Positions 1-9,452 are shown, numbered from the stretch's first letter. The stretch: DNA of 20,817 nucleotides from Aphodosoma sp051870875 (GCA_051870875.1 JBJECG010000070.1:1-20817), one strand, 5' to 3'. Numbers and translations: made by a program. Notes: generated by a model from the letters alone, not told the origin.

Positions 1-3000
1 ATCCCCGAAACTCCTGACGATATAATCGACATCCTTTTCGTAAAACAGGGCCTGGCCGGTGAAGTCTCGGGATCGGTGCTGTTCAACGATTACGACAGCT
101 ACATAGGTCGTTCGTTCCTCACTCCTTTTACCGATTTGGACAAGGCCTTGTCATATATCAAGGCTGTGCGTGCAAAGAATATTGACGGTGCGGACGATAC
201 CAGGTTCGTGATTTTTATGGCTGGTGGGGTCTACAAACCGGCCATTACGCGGGATCCGGATGAAGGTGCGGAACTGAGGCATGACCAACGCCGCAATTCG
301 TTTGTCGTCCCTGCCGGTGTGGAGATATACGGCGGTTTTGTTGCCGATGAAAAACTTGACGGGCTGCCTGTTTCTTGCGGATTGGATGCTCTGACACCTG
401 TCAATGGCGATATTATTGCCTTACATCCTCTTGACATTGAACGGGACTTGTCGGGTTTGCTTGCCAGCCGTGCGCGGCAGGACAATAACAATAACGGACT
501 GTTCGAGCCGTGGGAGTTCGCTCAGAAAACCATCCTGTCGGGCGAAATCAGTGTCTCGCTCGAAGAGAAGAACGTTTACCATGTCGTACTTTCCGATGAT
601 GTCAGCGGCAGTGTGATTCTCGATGGCATAACGGTCATGCGCGGTGAAACGGCCGAATTTCTCGGGCAGGCGCACGAAATAGGCCGTGGCGGCGCTTTGT
701 TCTCAAACGGCGTGGACTATGATATACGTAATTGCCGTTTCATCGACAACAAGGCGATACGCGGCAATGCCGTATTCATGAAAAACGCTTCGCTCAAAGT
801 GAGCGGTTCGCTTTTCGCTGCCAACAGCACCATAGACAGCTATACCGGAACACAAGAGGCAAATACCGAACCTGCCGGCGGTGCCGTGTACGGGCACTAT
901 GATACGGAATCCCATCACTCGCTGATGGCTGTCAATTCGGTGTTTGTAAACAACGAGGTAATCGGTACCGACGGACGCGGAGCCGCAATCGCTTCCAACC
1001 GCGATGCACTGCAATATAAGATGGAACTGATGAACTGCATCGTGGCGCGGAACGCTGCACCTAACTCGGTGTTTCATGTCAGCGAGGGTGCCGAAATCAC
1101 CAATACAGTGGTGTGGGGCAATAATATCGGCAGTGAATACCTGTCGCCCGAAGTGCCGCTGGTATTTTCGCATTCCGCAACCGATTTGATTGTGAACCCC
1201 GGACACGGGCATACTGTAACGGAACTTGTTCCTCTCAGCAAACAGAACATGGCCGTAAACGGTCCGCGCTTTGCCGCTCCTTCCGACATCGCCTCTGCCG
1301 ATGGTTTCGACATCTCCGCCTGCCGTTGGAATCCGATGTCGCTCTCTGTCCTTACCGATGCCGGCAGTGGAACTCTGGCCCGTACTGTCGATCCCTATGA
1401 CGAGAATCAGGCCTCCGGCGCATACCACGACTTTATCGGACGTTTCGGTTTCGATGTGCCGTGCCTCTATTCTGTTGACGACAACCTGCCGTTGCGCCGC
1501 TATGTGGGACGTATATTGCTGGACGGAGAACTTGTTGCCGACAATCCTCTGAAAATAGATATCGGTCTGTACGAATATATATACCAGAACGACCTTACTC
1601 AGAAAGATACGATATATGTCGATTTGGTAGACCGTGGTCAGGCCACAGGCGACAACTGGCAAAACGCAATATCGTCGGTCGATGATGCAATAAGGGCTAT
1701 GTGTATGTCGACAGGAGGAAAAACCACGAAAAAGTGTATCATGGTGCGTGGTGAGGAATTCTCGTTGTCGCAACTTGTATCGGGTGTCGCTTTCCGTCTC
1801 AGCCCAAGAAAGAAACTTGATGGTGTGGATGTGGTTACTTCAATTACAATAAAAGGTGCTTTCGATGCCACGGGTACGCAGGATTTTGCCAGGCCTACCA
1901 CACTGCTGGTGAATCCGGTGGCTGAAGATGAAACCCTCAAAATCCTTGAACTGGCCTCAAATGGAGTGGATATAGACATCGAGGGCATACAGTTCGGCGA
2001 CTACGGATACGATTTCCAAAGTGATGTCACTCCATACTTGATTGGTGCTGATATGACTGCCGTAGGTGATGGCGGCTCCGGCAATGTGAAAGTGCACAAT
2101 TCCCGTTTCGTTCATAACGATGAAGGGTTGCGGTTCAGCACTTCGGCTGAAGTCGGCAAGAGCGCAAATCTGTCATTGGCAAATGTGCTTGTGGCTGACA
2201 ATGACAATGGCATGTACGTATCTGAGGCTGTGCCCGCTGAATGTGTGAAAGCGACAAATGCCACTTTTGCAAAGAATCTATCATACGATGTCAGCCGTGG
2301 GTTGGATGACATATACAATTCCGTTTCGTACAAGAACGGAGTTAACAATGTGGCGGCCGATGACGTGAAATGTAATTCTGTATTCGGTAATGGCATAGAC
2401 AACAATGACATAAAAAACGGCCCGAACTTTGTGGCTCCCGATGCGGCGTTGCCGGATTACAGCATACGCCCGGGCTTGGCTTTGATGAATACAGGTAGTG
2501 CCGAAAAATATATGGAAGTCGTTGGTATTGACAATGCCGGTCTTGACGGTGAAAATGATCTGGCCGGACTGAAACGCTTTGTCGGAAAAATAGACCGTGG
2601 AGCGTATGAATACAATTCTGAAATGATCGACACTGTATTTGTGAAAACAGGTGTGGCCGGCGACAATTCCGGACGCGACTGGGACAATGCCATGTCCGAC
2701 TTGCAGACTGCTGTAGACCATGCCGGCGTATATGCTGTAAACAATCCCGGTAAGGCTGGCGTGGTTTTGGTTCATTCTAATGTAGTTTACACTCCCACGC
2801 TCTCGGCATCGCTTGGCAATGTGAAGGTCTACGGATCTATGGGCAATGGTGCCGACATCAGTTCAAGGGGCGGACTGCTTGCGGCTGATGCCCGCTCCCG
2901 ATTCTCCAATGGCGTGAATGTTACGGCCGACGATGTGCTGTTTGACGGATTTGAGTTTGTGCCGGAATCCGATGCTGCTACTATTGCTCTCGGAAGCAAG

Positions 3001-4920
3001 GGGATGGTTTCTACTTCGCTCTTCCGCGGAAACCTCTCCCTCGATGGCAATGTGATATACAACTCATTGGTGCTTGGTGACATCGCCGGTAGCGGTACTG
3101 TGGTCAATACCACTGTGTCGGGTCGGATTGCAGAAACTGCTGATGCCGAAAACAGCATAGAGGGTCACAACGGTGTGGCTGATTATGTGGCTGACGGATT
3201 GTGGAAGTTCCAGTTGCGTGAAACTTCCGGATATATCGACAAGGACGGGGCGGCCGACATACAGCCTTATATCGATGCCGTAGGTCATGGCATGGACATC
3301 ACCGGAGCAAAACGCATACGTAACGGCAAAGTCGATTTCGGATGTTTCGAGACATACAATATACCTGAAAATACTGCTGTGACCCTATCTGCCGATGATG
3401 TGCCCGCAAACCGCCACGTGGTGTACGTCCGCCAGAATGCCGGGCTGCAGATAGCTGAAAATGCTTGCAGTGATGCTGCCCATGCTTTCGCTCCCGGATT
3501 CCTGTTGCTCGAAGAGGGTGCCGAACTGCTCGGTAACAACAATTTTGTCACTCTCTCCAATTTTGGAGTGGAACATGATTTCCTGGCCGCAGAACCGCGT
3601 CTGCTATGTATGCCGTTCGGGGTGACAGGTGTGTATGATGTGACATATGCGTATGACTTCGGACAGCCTCTCGACAACTTGGACGGATATACAGACATTA
3701 TGCGCTACGATGGTGCGATACGCGCTGCCTACGACTATGAGTTTGAAAAGGATGAATCGACAGCATGGACTTCTGCCGGATTTGCCGACAGAAAAGCGTT
3801 GAACGAGGGGCTTCTCTTCAATCCGGAAAAGGCTTGTACCCTGCGTTTCACTGGCAATGACTATAAAGAAGACGGTGCAAGCAAGCCGATGGTTCTGTTC
3901 AGGTACAACTATAACGAAGGCTGGAACAGTGACAACTCCTCGGGCAACCGTTTCACTCATGCCGAAAACATGAGCTGGAATCTGGTGGGTTCGCCATTCC
4001 TTTCGTCCATGAACTACGGCGATATGGAGTATGGTCGCATGATATACAGGCTGGATGCCGGTAAATATACGGCTGTAAACACAGCTGCCGCCGGTGTCGA
4101 CGGTCATCTTCCTGTAGGTACGGCATTCCTCACTCAGACAGCTACGCTGCGCGATGTTGAGCAAGTGCCGGTAGCGGCCAGGACAGAAGAACTTGCCGCC
4201 GATGTTGCTCCGTCCGAAATGCTGGCTGTGGCTATACGTTATCTGGATGCCGCCGAAAATGCCGTTTCCGGCATGCTTGATGATGACAGGGTAAGGCTGT
4301 CTGCCGTCAGTTCCGATGAGGCTGCTGCCGGTTACAATATAAATGCCGATGCCGTGAAAATGAGTGCGGCAAACTCCGTATCGGATGAGATATACATCAT
4401 CAGAAATGGCCGCCGCTACTCCATACTGGAACAACTGGACATCAACGGTACTGTGAAAATAGGTGTGGATGTGGCTCATGCTGGAAATTACAGCATATAT
4501 ATCCCCGAAGATGCAGATGCCGGACGCTACAGTATAGTGGCTTTGCACGACAGTCTGACCGGCGCGGTTGTCGACTTGAAGGAATCGGGGTATGCGTTCG
4601 TGGCGGATGCTGCCGGTGAGATGAACAACCGTTTCTCGATCACGTTCAACCGTAATGACAAGCCGTCGGACGACATGGCGTACATCCCTGTGGTTTGGTC
4701 GCCGGAGAGGGGGATGGCTGTAGTTGACCGCCTGAATCCTGAAGCGGAAGTGTGCATCAGCGTGTTCGATGCCTCAGGACGGCGCGTGGCCATGCGGAAT
4801 GTCAGGGCTGCATCCTGCACGTTCGTCTTGCAATCTGATGCCGTATACCTGTTTGAAATTTGTCCGGCAAACGATACTGACGGCATGGAAAGGTCTGTCC
4901 ATAAGGTTATTGTAAGATAA
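1..4920 (+). CDS. Large exported parallel beta-helix surface protein with T9SS-like C-terminal domain (5'-truncated)
   Basis: The frame is open from base 1, so the protein enters from outside the window; the GTG at 76 is internal and not a start. 1639 residues are visible. Three modules can be seen. Each opens with a line like D-x-FVK-x-G-x-AGDNSG-x-x-W-x-NA (about residues 9-60, 530-565 and 874-920) and closes with a DxGxxE motif (KIDIGLYEY near 519, KIDRGAYEY near 865, KVDFGCFE near 1112), the signature of Bacteroidota 'choice-of-anchor Q' / right-handed beta-helix proteins. The Asn- and Gly-rich repeats between them fit beta-helix rungs. After about residue 1120 come non-helical domains, including a segment with SWNLVGSPF. 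The last 75 or so residues (VFDASGRRV ... ending KVIVR) resemble a type A T9SS sorting domain. I infer a secreted or cell-surface protein, perhaps binding glycans or adhesive; substrate unknown. Confidence 0.8.
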   Translation: MPETPDDIIDILFVKQGLAGEVSGSVLFNDYDSYIGRSFLTPFTDLDKALSYIKAVRAKNIDGADDTRFVIFMAGGVYKPAITRDPDEGAELRHDQRRNSFVVPAGVEIYGGFVADEKLDGLPVSCGLDALTPVNGDIIALHPLDIERDLSGLLASRARQDNNNNGLFEPWEFAQKTILSGEISVSLEEKNVYHVVLSDDVSGSVILDGITVMRGETAEFLGQAHEIGRGGALFSNGVDYDIRNCRFIDNKAIRGNAVFMKNASLKVSGSLFAANSTIDSYTGTQEANTEPAGGAVYGHYDTESHHSLMAVNSVFVNNEVIGTDGRGAAIASNRDALQYKMELMNCIVARNAAPNSVFHVSEGAEITNTVVWGNNIGSEYLSPEVPLVFSHSATDLIVNPGHGHTVTELVPLSKQNMAVNGPRFAAPSDIASADGFDISACRWNPMSLSVLTDAGSGTLARTVDPYDENQASGAYHDFIGRFGFDVPCLYSVDDNLPLRRYVGRILLDGELVADNPLKIDIGLYEYIYQNDLTQKDTIYVDLVDRGQATGDNWQNAISSVDDAIRAMCMSTGGKTTKKCIMVRGEEFSLSQLVSGVAFRLSPRKKLDGVDVVTSITIKGAFDATGTQDFARPTTLLVNPVAEDETLKILELASNGVDIDIEGIQFGDYGYDFQSDVTPYLIGADMTAVGDGGSGNVKVHNSRFVHNDEGLRFSTSAEVGKSANLSLANVLVADNDNGMYVSEAVPAECVKATNATFAKNLSYDVSRGLDDIYNSVSYKNGVNNVAADDVKCNSVFGNGIDNNDIKNGPNFVAPDAALPDYSIRPGLALMNTGSAEKYMEVVGIDNAGLDGENDLAGLKRFVGKIDRGAYEYNSEMIDTVFVKTGVAGDNSGRDWDNAMSDLQTAVDHAGVYAVNNPGKAGVVLVHSNVVYTPTLSASLGNVKVYGSMGNGADISSRGGLLAADARSRFSNGVNVTADDVLFDGFEFVPESDAATIALGSKGMVSTSLFRGNLSLDGNVIYNSLVLGDIAGSGTVVNTTVSGRIAETADAENSIEGHNGVADYVADGLWKFQLRETSGYIDKDGAADIQPYIDAVGHGMDITGAKRIRNGKVDFGCFETYNIPENTAVTLSADDVPANRHVVYVRQNAGLQIAENACSDAAHAFAPGFLLLEEGAELLGNNNFVTLSNFGVEHDFLAAEPRLLCMPFGVTGVYDVTYAYDFGQPLDNLDGYTDIMRYDGAIRAAYDYEFEKDESTAWTSAGFADRKALNEGLLFNPEKACTLRFTGNDYKEDGASKPMVLFRYNYNEGWNSDNSSGNRFTHAENMSWNLVGSPFLSSMNYGDMEYGRMIYRLDAGKYTAVNTAAAGVDGHLPVGTAFLTQTATLRDVEQVPVAARTEELAADVAPSEMLAVAIRYLDAAENAVSGMLDDDRVRLSAVSSDEAAAGYNINADAVKMSAANSVSDEIYIIRNGRRYSILEQLDINGTVKIGVDVAHAGNYSIYIPEDADAGRYSIVALHDSLTGAVVDLKESGYAFVADAAGEMNNRFSITFNRNDKPSDDMAYIPVVWSPERGMAVVDRLNPEAEVCISVFDASGRRVAMRNVRAASCTFVLQSDAVYLFEICPANDTDGMERSVHKVIVR

Positions 4921-5270
4921 GGCCGATGTTTGGAGCATAGATGCTGTCCTGATTTTTCCGGATTCGGATTTACCTCCTGTTTTGAGCCCGGATTTTGACA
5001 CTTTGATGTGGCGGATGTAGTGCCCTTTGTCTGACAAGGAACGGTGGCGGATTTCACCGTAATGACACTCAGAGTATGGCCGGGGGGGGTGGAATCTGTA
5101 TCCGTATCCGGTAATATCAGGTGCTGATATATTGGTTTGCCGGCAACAAAAGCGGTTTCATGGCCGGTTTGACCGTTACGGGGAGGGGCATTTGCTTTGC
5201 ATATTTCGCCTCTCAAACGGGCAACTCCCTTGAAGTTCGACCGTTACATGGACACTTTGCTTTGCAGTGC
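4921..5270. other. Intergenic region between convergent genes, no supported gene
   Basis: No convincing coding sequence was found. Small ORFs crossing it on both strands are shadows or lack recognisable features. Visible structure: a G8 homopolymer at 5082-5089, a short inverted repeat ACGGTG/CACCGT at 5041-5060, and an imperfect direct repeat in which GACCGTTAC (5171-5179 and 5239-5247) is followed by TTTGCTTTGCA (5191-5201 and 5256-5266). The region may simply be the 3' UTR of the surface protein, ending at the hairpin at 5271. Confidence 0.5.
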
Positions 5271-5316
5271 AAAAGACAGCCGTTATGCAACAAGGTTTGC
5301 ATAACGGCTGTCTTTT
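5271..5316. terminator. Bidirectional rho-independent terminator between convergent genes
   Basis: A perfect 20-bp inverted repeat (arms 5271-5290 and 5297-5316) surrounds a 6-nt loop. The arm ends are AAAA/TTTT, so either strand yields a hairpin ending in U residues; the plus strand continues TTTTGTTTCTT. It lies 32 bp past the parE stop codon on the minus strand and about 350 bp past the end of the surface protein, so it most directly ends parE transcription and also blocks read-through from the left. Confidence 0.85.
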
Positions 5317-5348
5317 GTTTCTTGATTCTGGCTGTCTGCCGATGCTTG

Positions 5349-7250
5349 TCAGTCAATATCCACTATCAGGTTGTCTACAATGAATGTCTGGCGTTCGGGG
5401 GTGTTGTCGCCCATATAGAATGACAGCAGCTCGGATACGGCATCTTCTTTGCGCAAGGATACGGGATCCAGACGCATGTCGGGACCTATGAAATGCTTGA
5501 ACTCGTCGGGCGATATTTCTCCAAGTCCTTTGAATCGGGTGATCTCGGGATTGGATCCTAATGATTTTATGGCTTCCTGACGCTCTTCTTCGGTGTAGCA
5601 GTAGCGGGTCTCCTTCTTGTTGCGCACGCGGAAGAGTGGGGTTTGCAGTATGAATACATGTCCCTTTTTTACCAGTTCGGGGAAGAATTGCAGGAAAAAG
5701 GTCATCAGCAGCAGTCGGATGTGCATGCCGTCGACATCGGCATCGGTGGCTATGATCACTTTGTTGTAACGAAGCCCTTCAAGCCCGTCTTCGATATTCA
5801 GGGCTGCCTGCAGGTAGTTGAACTCTTCGTTTTCGTACACCACTTTCTTTGTCTGGCCGTAAGAGTTGTATGGTTTGCCGCGCAGTGAAAATACGGCTTG
5901 GGTGTCCACGTTGCGGGTTTTGGTGATTGAGCCTGAAGCCGAGTCTCCCTCGGTGATGAATATGCAGCTTTCGTCTTTGCGGTCACCTTTGGCATCGTTG
6001 AGATGTATGCGGCAGTCGCGCAACTTCTTGTTGTGCAGGTTGGCTTTCTTTGTCCGTTCGCGTGCCGCTTTGGTCACTCCGGCTATAGCCTTGCGTTCTT
6101 TTTCCGACTCCTGTATCTTGTGCAGCAGCGTGTCGGCTGTGTCCAGATGCTTGTGCAGATAGTTGTCTACCTCTTTCTTTACGAAATCTCCGATATATTT
6201 TGCCACGGACGGACCTTCCGGTCCCATGTCTTTTGACCCGAGTTTGATTTTCGTTTGTGATTCGAATACCGGGTCTTGTACCGATACGGCTATGGCGGCT
6301 ACCAGTCCTGAGCGTATGTCGTTCAGATCCTGGTTCTTGTTGTAATATTCCTTGATTGTGCGCCCTATTGCTTCGCGGAATGCGGTCTGGTGGGTTCCGC
6401 CTTGTATGGTGTGCTGTCCGTTGACAAAAGAGTAGTACTCTTCGCCGTACTGGTTGGTGTGTGTAAAGGCGATCTCTATGTCTTCGCCCGTCAGATGCAC
6501 TACCGGGTAGAGGGCTTCGGAGGTGTTGTTCTCGTTGAGAAGATCGAGCAGACCGTTCTTCGATACGAAACGTTTGCCGTTGTATACGATTGTCAGACCC
6601 GGATTGAGGTAGCTGTAGTTACGTAACATGGTTTCTACAAACTCATCGCTGAAACGGTACGATGGGTCGAACAACCGTTCCTGCGGGTGCTGAGGTTCGC
6701 AGTCGGGAGTGAAGCGAATCATGGTCCCGTCTCGTTCGGAAGTCGGTTCCAGGTCAAATTCTCTTGCCAGCTTGCCGCGTTCGAACAGGGCGCTTTTCAC
6801 CATTCCGCCGCGGAACGAACGGACTTCAAATGCCGATGACAAGGCATTGACGGCCTTGGTGCCGACACCGTTGAGACCTACCGACTTCTTGAAGGCCCGG
6901 TCATCGTATTTGCCTCCCGTATTGAGCTTGGATACTGCATCTATCATTTTGCCTTGCGGTATGCCGCGTCCATAGTCGCGGACTGTGACCGTGCGGCCGT
7001 CGGCGATGGTTATCTCTATCTTGTTGCCGAAATGCATGCGGAACTCATCTATAGAATTGTCTATCACTTCTTTCAGCAGCACATAGATGCCGTCATCGGC
7101 ATATGATCCATCGCCTAACTTGCCTATGTACATGCCTGCGCGGCGGCGCACATGCGTAAGGCCGTCAAGTGTCACGATGTTCTCGTCGCTGTAATTTTCG
7201 GTCGGCATATCCATGCCGTATGTGGCAGATGTATTGATGGTTTCGGACAT
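5349..7250 (-). CDS. parE: DNA topoisomerase IV subunit B
   Basis: 633-residue ATPase subunit of topoisomerase IV, which with ParC decatenates replicated chromosomes. The GHKL ATPase motifs are in order: EVIDNSIDE (61-69), DYGRGIP (92-98) and the lid VGLNGVGTKAVNALS (124-138). The Toprim domain shows EGDSASG (434-440) and the metal-binding DADVDG (503-508), and RFKGLGEISPDEF (572-584) is the conserved C-terminal block. The N-terminal RAGMYIGKLGDGSYADDGIYVLLKE stretch and length match Bacteroidales ParE better than GyrB, as I know those families. I chose the ATG at 7250; the frame stays open 24 codons upstream, but that stretch is not ParE-like and crosses a palindrome. No Shine-Dalgarno is obvious. 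It is the last gene of the minus-strand group. Confidence 0.95.
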   Translation of the reverse strand: MSETINTSATYGMDMPTENYSDENIVTLDGLTHVRRRAGMYIGKLGDGSYADDGIYVLLKEVIDNSIDEFRMHFGNKIEITIADGRTVTVRDYGRGIPQGKMIDAVSKLNTGGKYDDRAFKKSVGLNGVGTKAVNALSSAFEVRSFRGGMVKSALFERGKLAREFDLEPTSERDGTMIRFTPDCEPQHPQERLFDPSYRFSDEFVETMLRNYSYLNPGLTIVYNGKRFVSKNGLLDLLNENNTSEALYPVVHLTGEDIEIAFTHTNQYGEEYYSFVNGQHTIQGGTHQTAFREAIGRTIKEYYNKNQDLNDIRSGLVAAIAVSVQDPVFESQTKIKLGSKDMGPEGPSVAKYIGDFVKKEVDNYLHKHLDTADTLLHKIQESEKERKAIAGVTKAARERTKKANLHNKKLRDCRIHLNDAKGDRKDESCIFITEGDSASGSITKTRNVDTQAVFSLRGKPYNSYGQTKKVVYENEEFNYLQAALNIEDGLEGLRYNKVIIATDADVDGMHIRLLLMTFFLQFFPELVKKGHVFILQTPLFRVRNKKETRYCYTEEERQEAIKSLGSNPEITRFKGLGEISPDEFKHFIGPDMRLDPVSLRKEDAVSELLSFYMGDNTPERQTFIVDNLIVDID

Positions 7251-7276
7251 GAGTGTTCTGTCAGGTCTTTTGTCTT

Positions 7277-7296
7277 GTCTTTTTGCGCAAAAAGAC
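7277..7296. promoter_or_regulatory. Perfect 20-bp palindrome upstream of parE
   Basis: GTCTTTTTGCGCAAAAAGAC is exactly self-complementary. Its near edge lies 26 bp before the parE ATG, in the 139-bp gap after the small membrane protein gene. It could be an operator for a dimeric regulator, or form an RNA hairpin with a GCGC loop. A terminator is less likely because no U-run follows on the minus strand. Confidence 0.4.
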
Positions 7297-7389
7297 CGCC
7301 ATCGGGATATGTGCAATCCCAACGCAGTCCTCTGTCCCGGACATATGGGGCTTGCCGGAACAATTGTTGTCTTCTTGAGACAAACGGAG

Positions 7390-7560
7390 TTATTTTATAT
7401 ATTTGTTGAGGAAGATGTGTGCAATCAATCCTGCAATGACACACGCCAGTCCTGCCCAAAGATAACCGTTCCCACCACCTTCGGTATTGGCGTACACTAC
7501 GAATATTGCCACTCCTATGAGAATGATGATGACACCTGCATATTTAAGAAAACTGTTCAT
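7390..7560 (-). CDS. Small two-helix membrane protein of unknown function (56 aa)
   Basis: An ATG at 7560 opens a 56-codon frame ending in TAA at 7390-7392, starting MNSFLKYAGVIIILIGVAIF. Two hydrophobic segments (about residues 6-24 and 33-50) are separated by a short Gly-rich turn (EGGGNGY), and the C-terminus is basic (NKYIK), typical of a small inner-membrane helical hairpin. It sits 49 bp downstream of typA and 139 bp upstream of parE on the same strand, so it is probably in one transcript with typA. No known domain is recognised. It is short enough to be skipped by length-filtered gene calling. The even hydrophobic pattern, clean stop and position between two conserved genes argue that it is real. 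Confidence 0.72.
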   Translation of the reverse strand: MNSFLKYAGVIIILIGVAIFVVYANTEGGGNGYLWAGLACVIAGLIAHIFLNKYIK

Positions 7561-7609
7561 AATGGTATGGTTGTTAGTTGGTTTGCGTTTATATTTGTCG
7601 TTACGGTTG

Positions 7610-9406
7610 TTACCGGCCGGCGCGTTTGCGTTCGGTTTCGTTGAGGATTATTTTGCGTACACGTATATGGTGGGGCGTTATTTCCGCATACTCGTCTTCC
7701 TTTATGTATTCGAGAGTCTCTTCGAGCGACATGACGATAGGGGGGATGATACGAGCCTTGTCGTCAGATCCGGATGCCCGCATATTGGTGAGTTTCTTGG
7801 ATTTTGTGACATTCACTACCAAATCGCCTTCTTTGGCGTGTTCGCCGACAACCTGGCCGGCATATACCTCCTCTTGCGGAAAAATGAAGAATCGTCCGCG
7901 GTCTTGCAGTTTGTCGATGGCGTAGGCGAATGCTGTCCCTGACTCCATGGCTATGATGGAGCCGTTGGTGCGGCGTTCGATATCGCCTTTCCACGGCTGG
8001 TACTCCATGAACCGGTGCGCCATGATGGCCTCTCCTGCTGATGCTGTCAGTACGTTGTTGCGCAGACCTATGATGCCGCGCGACGGTATGGCAAATTCTA
8101 TGTGGATACGGTCTTTCTGGGTTTCCATGCTGAGCATTTCTCCTTTGCGCCGTGTGACCATATCTATGATGCGGCTTGAGTATTCTTCCGGAAGATTGAC
8201 CGTAAGCTGCTCTATCGGTTCGCAAAGTACGCCGTCGATTTCTTTCGTTATGACTTGCGGCTGTCCCACTTGCAGTTCGTAACCTTCACGGCGCATGGTT
8301 TCAATCAATATCGAGAGGTGGAGTACTCCGCGCCCCGATACTCGCCATACATCGTAATCCGGCATTTTCTCCACCCTGAGAGCAAGGTTTTTGTCCAGTT
8401 CGCGCATCAGACGTTCGTGTATGTGGCGGGAGGTGACGAATTTGCCGTCTCGGCCGAAAAACGGCGAGTCGTTGTTGGTGAATGTCATGCTCATCGTAGG
8501 TTCGTCTATGGCAATCGGATCCAATGGCTCCGGATTCTCCACATCGCAGATAGTGTCTCCTATCTCAAACCCTTCGATGCCTATGATGGCGCAGATATCG
8601 CCGGAATGGACCTCCTGTATGTTGGAACGCCCCAGGCCGGTGAAGGTCTGCAATGTCTTGATGCGCTGCCGGATTTTGCTTCCGTCACGTTTGGCCAACG
8701 TTATGTCCATGCCTTCGCGGAGTGTGCCTCGGTGTACTCGCCCTACTGCTATACGGCCTACATAGTTGGAGTAGTCGAGCGATGTGATGAGCATCTGCGG
8801 CGTGCCTTCGAGCATGGGCGGCTCGGGTATGTATTCCAGGATTGCATCGAGAAGCGGATTTATGTTGTCTGTCGGTTTGCGCCAGTCGGTTGACATCCAG
8901 TTGTTTTTCGCCGATCCGTAGATGGTGGGGAAATCCAGCTGCTCTTCGGTGGCATCGAGGTTGAACATAAGGTCGAAAACGGCTTCCTGAACTTCGTCGG
9001 GACGGCAGTTGGGCTTGTCGACCTTGTTGACGACAACTATAGGTTTCAGTCCCATCTGCAACGCTTTCTGAAGCACGAAACGGGTCTGCGGCATCGGCCC
9101 TTCGAAAGCGTCGACAAGTAGTATGCAGCCGTCGGCCATGTTGAGCACCCGTTCCACCTCACCGCCGAAATCGGCGTGCCCCGGCGTGTCAATGATGTTG
9201 ATTTTTGTGCCTCGGTATGTGATGGATACGTTTTTGGATAGTATGGTAATGCCGCGTTCGCGTTCCAGGTCATTGTTGTCGAGCATAAGGTCTCCCGTTT
9301 CCTGGTTTTCGCGGAATAGCTGCCCTGCCAGAAGCATTTTGTCCACCAATGTCGTCTTGCCGTGGTCTACGTGTGCTATAATCGCTATATTGCGTATGTT
9401 CTGCAT
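7610..9406 (-). CDS. typA: Ribosome-associated translational GTPase TypA/BipA
   Basis: 598-residue member of the EF-G-like GTPase family that binds the 70S ribosome and aids 50S assembly and stress adaptation. The GTP-binding motifs are intact: G1 AHVDHGKT (11-18), G2 RGIT (51-54), G3 DTPGHADFGG (73-82), G4 NKVD (127-130), and SAKN further on for G5. The later EF-G-like domains and the BipA-specific C-terminal domain are complete to the end KRAGR. I chose the ATG at 9406 because the protein then begins MQNIRNIAIIAHVDHGKT, the normal N-terminus; the in-frame extension to 9490 would run through the promoter. It has its own promoter and is the first gene of the minus-strand group. Confidence 0.96.
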   Translation of the reverse strand: MQNIRNIAIIAHVDHGKTTLVDKMLLAGQLFRENQETGDLMLDNNDLERERGITILSKNVSITYRGTKINIIDTPGHADFGGEVERVLNMADGCILLVDAFEGPMPQTRFVLQKALQMGLKPIVVVNKVDKPNCRPDEVQEAVFDLMFNLDATEEQLDFPTIYGSAKNNWMSTDWRKPTDNINPLLDAILEYIPEPPMLEGTPQMLITSLDYSNYVGRIAVGRVHRGTLREGMDITLAKRDGSKIRQRIKTLQTFTGLGRSNIQEVHSGDICAIIGIEGFEIGDTICDVENPEPLDPIAIDEPTMSMTFTNNDSPFFGRDGKFVTSRHIHERLMRELDKNLALRVEKMPDYDVWRVSGRGVLHLSILIETMRREGYELQVGQPQVITKEIDGVLCEPIEQLTVNLPEEYSSRIIDMVTRRKGEMLSMETQKDRIHIEFAIPSRGIIGLRNNVLTASAGEAIMAHRFMEYQPWKGDIERRTNGSIIAMESGTAFAYAIDKLQDRGRFFIFPQEEVYAGQVVGEHAKEGDLVVNVTKSKKLTNMRASGSDDKARIIPPIVMSLEETLEYIKEDEYAEITPHHIRVRKIILNETERKRAGR

Positions 9407-9444
9407 CTGTCTGTAGTTTCTAAAATTCGTTTCGTTTCGACCTG

Positions 9445-9452
9445 CAAAGTTA
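9445..9452 (-). promoter_or_regulatory. Bacteroidota -7 promoter element for typA
   Basis: On the minus strand this reads TAACTTTG, an exact match to the TAnnTTTG -7 consensus of Bacteroidota sigma-ABfr promoters. It lies 38 bp upstream of the typA ATG, giving a leader of about 30 nt. No good -33 TTTG is seen at the expected 19-21 bp spacing. Confidence 0.55.

Noticed and set aside
703..1773. 356-codon open frame on the minus strand
   Set aside because: It lies wholly antisense within the beta-helix gene, shows no recognisable domain, and has His/Ile/Tyr/Val-rich composition typical of antisense translation of biased codons.
3604..4548. 314-codon open frame on the minus strand
   Set aside because: Antisense to the C-terminal part of the surface protein, with no domain and the same antisense-type composition.
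4527..5216. 229-codon minus-strand frame reaching into the intergenic gap
   Set aside because: Mostly antisense to the surface protein; the part outside has no start context or domain and crosses the G8 tract.
5121..5423. 100-codon plus-strand frame in the gap before parE
   Set aside because: It reads through the terminator hairpin and into the 3' end of parE on the opposite strand, and shows no family resemblance.
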